Source: Bacteroides sp. SM23_62
Lineage (GTDB): Bacteria > Bacteroidota > Bacteroidia > Bacteroidales > SM23-62
Assembly: GCA_001303955.1 (NCBI GenBank)
Contig: LJUP01000012.1
Location: 1-36,233, forward strand
Length of the DNA stretch: 36,233 bases
Direction of reading: 5' to 3'
Shown here one piece after another: positions 34,986 through 36,233 of this stretch. A program made the position numbers and the translations under genes. Position 1 is the stretch's first letter, and every line of letters starts with the position of its first letter. Below the pieces are notes generated by a model, which saw only the letters and a program-made list of their open reading frames with translations, searched no databases and was not told the origin of the DNA.

Positions 34986-35326
34986 CACTAAAACAGATCG
35001 AAAAATTCCAATGGGCAGCTGTCCCCTCATACTGCGGCGGATTATCTAAAATGTAGGCGATATCCATGATGTACATTTGTCTCCCCAGTCCCTCATGGGT
35101 AGCATCGATTGACATTGGCTTTCACCTCGGCCAGTTTTTGAGCCATTTCTCCTGATCCGTCATCTTTGAAAAGACCGAAATAGCGGCCTTCCAGTATGGT
35201 ATTGTCGTCCTGCCATACATGGTGGCTGGGATTGTCAAAGAAGTAGCAGACATCTTGCCCGGTCGCACAACCTGCCAGGTTTAAAAGTATATGATCCAGT
35301 TTCTCATTTGATTTCCTCCTAATCAT
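34964..35326 (-). pseudogene. Degraded minus-strand gene of unknown family
   Basis: Two adjacent minus-strand frames both look like protein. From ATG 35326 one reads HHVWQDDNTILEGRYFG and FKDDGSGEMAQKLAEVKANV, then stops at 35093. The next frame continues IDATHEGLGRQMYIMDIAYI and LDNPPQYEGTAAHW to about 35000, then runs into the opposite gene's end. A frameshift near 35105-35115 would join them. The upstream LLNLAGCATGQD may be a decayed export signal. I do not recognise the family. It might instead be chance, but the amino-acid make-up argues for a remnant. Confidence 0.4.
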
Positions 35327-35525
35327 AAATACAGATTTGGCCCAGGGATCAAAAAGACTGCGATATGGCTGCTTGTCATTTATCAGACCTCTGCAAAATA
35401 AATTAATTGCTAAAGAGTTACAAAAACATATATGGTACAGACATCCTAAATTACTATTTTCAGAATTTAATTTGCGACGATGCCATGAAAGTGCATTATT
35501 ACAATAACAAAACGAAAAACATACG
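35327..35525. other. Intergenic region before the DUF1801 gene
   Basis: AT-rich and without a convincing gene. It should hold the promoter of the DUF1801 gene; TTTAATTTG at about 35466-35474 is a near match to the Bacteroidota -7 element, but spacing is not convincing. Confidence 0.3.
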
Positions 35526-35900
35526 ATGCCAGCACGCAAACCAAAAACAATCGATGAATATATAGCTGAATTTCCTGGGGAGGTACAGGATATTTTAAAA
35601 AAAGTGAGAGAAACAATACGTAAGAATGCCCCTGATGCAGAAGAGACTATTAATTATCAAATTCCAACTTTTAAGCTAAATGGGAATCTTGTCCACTATG
35701 CAGCGTTTAAAAAACATATTGGATTTTATCCAAGCCCAACCGGAATAAAGCGGTTTAAAAATGAGTTAACTGACTTTGAAACTTCCAAAGGTTCGATAAA
35801 ATTTCCCTTCAATAATCCGGTTCCCTATGACCTGATTGCAAAAATCACAAAATTTCGAGTCAGGGAACAAAACTCAAAAAAAAACAAACAAAGTCAATAA
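35526..35900 (+). CDS. DUF1801 (YdhG-like) family protein
   Basis: A 124-residue cytoplasmic protein with a typical DUF1801 layout: TIDEYIAEFPGEVQDILKKV, then APDAEETINYQIPTFKLNG, HIGFYPSPTGIKRF and GSIKFPFNNPVPYDLIAKI. The fold is frataxin/YjbR-like, and some members are called iron chaperones, but the function is poorly established. It is of normal length and appears intact, with a Lys/Asn-rich tail. It is followed after 44 bases by a methyltransferase gene in the same direction. Confidence 0.92.
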   Translation: MPARKPKTIDEYIAEFPGEVQDILKKVRETIRKNAPDAEETINYQIPTFKLNGNLVHYAAFKKHIGFYPSPTGIKRFKNELTDFETSKGSIKFPFNNPVPYDLIAKITKFRVREQNSKKNKQSQ

Positions 35901-35944
35901 GGTGGTAATATAAAGAACACTCAAAAGGTATTAACAATATTCAT

Positions 35945-36233
35945 ATGAGGTATTGGGACAAAAAAGAAAAGCTATGTAAATACGCAGGTGGTGTGAGGCA
36001 GTTCTTCCCTCTAGCCAGTGATCAATTGGTGTTGATCTCAAGAATCATTGAGAAATTCAACCCTGAGATCAAAACTTTTCTGGATCTAGGCTGTGGCGAT
36101 GGATTTCTGGGACATTTCATCCAAAAAAAATTTCCGGAAGCATCCGGAATATACTTGGATATATCAGAAGAAATGATCAATAAGGCCCGAAAAAAGGTTA
36201 CTGATCAGAAATCTGAATTCATTGTTACGGATT
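35945..36233 (+). CDS. Class I SAM-dependent methyltransferase (5' part only)
   Basis: ATG 35945 opens a frame that runs off the right edge after 96 codons. SAM-binding motif I is clear (TFLDLGCGDGFLGHFI, about residues 39-54), followed by an acidic second strand (IYLDISEEMINKAR) and EFIVTD. This is the standard Methyltransf_25/11 pattern. The substrate-binding part is beyond the window, so specificity cannot be judged. Confidence 0.85.
   Translation, partial: MRYWDKKEKLCKYAGGVRQFFPLASDQLVLISRIIEKFNPEIKTFLDLGCGDGFLGHFIQKKFPEASGIYLDISEEMINKARKKVTDQKSEFIVTD

Noticed and set aside
1-36233. CRISPR array, tRNA, rRNA, integron attC array or SusC/SusD pair
   Set aside because: Looked for repeats with regular spacers, cloverleaf genes, and TonB-dependent receptor or SusD-like frames; none seen.

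Overview
The window looks like a stretch of a Bacteroidota (Bacteroidetes) chromosome. It is AT-leaning, its genes mostly lack recognisable Shine-Dalgarno sites, lipoprotein and Sec signal peptides are common, and it is full of secreted glycoside hydrolases, polysaccharide lyases, a two-propeller sialidase and beta-lactamase-fold serine hydrolases. I see no SusC/SusD pair, sulfatase, regulator, tRNA, rRNA or CRISPR array.

Layout. 1-1654 (minus): a GC-rich partial gene for a membrane-anchored PQQ-type beta-propeller protein. 1666-3146: an IS5-like insertion sequence sitting just upstream of that gene's start codon. 3151-4787: a gene-poor strip with a possible operator/promoter and the remains of a medium-chain dehydrogenase. 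4788-5929: GH10 xylanase broken by one missing T. 6132-9860: SnoaL-like lipoprotein, GT-C-type membrane glycosyltransferase, methyltransferase and GNAT protein. 9872-18335: polysaccharide block with a minus-strand clan-A-like glycosidase, PL8 lyase, a GH53 galactanase remnant, an SDR oxidoreductase and a DUF5060-type glycosidase. 18337-19553: DUF3795 protein and an unrecognised tandem-domain protein split by apparent frameshifts. 19576-27069: amidase, a 47-residue fragment, GH78 rhamnosidase, MBL-fold lipoprotein, GH43-CBM6 with an amber stop in its signal peptide, and a heparinase II/III-like lyase. 27111-34985: three beta-lactamase-fold hydrolases interleaved with an orphan ThiF/E1-like enzyme and a tandem sialidase. 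34964-36233: a degraded minus-strand gene, a DUF1801 protein and the start of a methyltransferase.

How it fits together. The enzymes could act on an acidic, rhamnose- and pentose-containing heteropolysaccharide: PL8 and heparinase-like lyases cleave uronate-containing chains, GH78 removes rhamnose, GH43/GH10/GH53 act on pentosan or galactan parts, and the sialidase-like protein removes an acidic cap. The substrate is inference; the families are read from motifs.

The most striking theme is damage. The locus holds internal deletions that mostly keep the reading frame (GH53, MBL hydrolase, GH43, dehydrogenase remnant), single-base losses at short homopolymers (GH10 and two in the 18.8-19.5 kb gene), a nonsense codon and a 5-bp duplication. 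It reads either as a decaying degradation locus or, for the homopolymer cases, as partly an assembly artefact.
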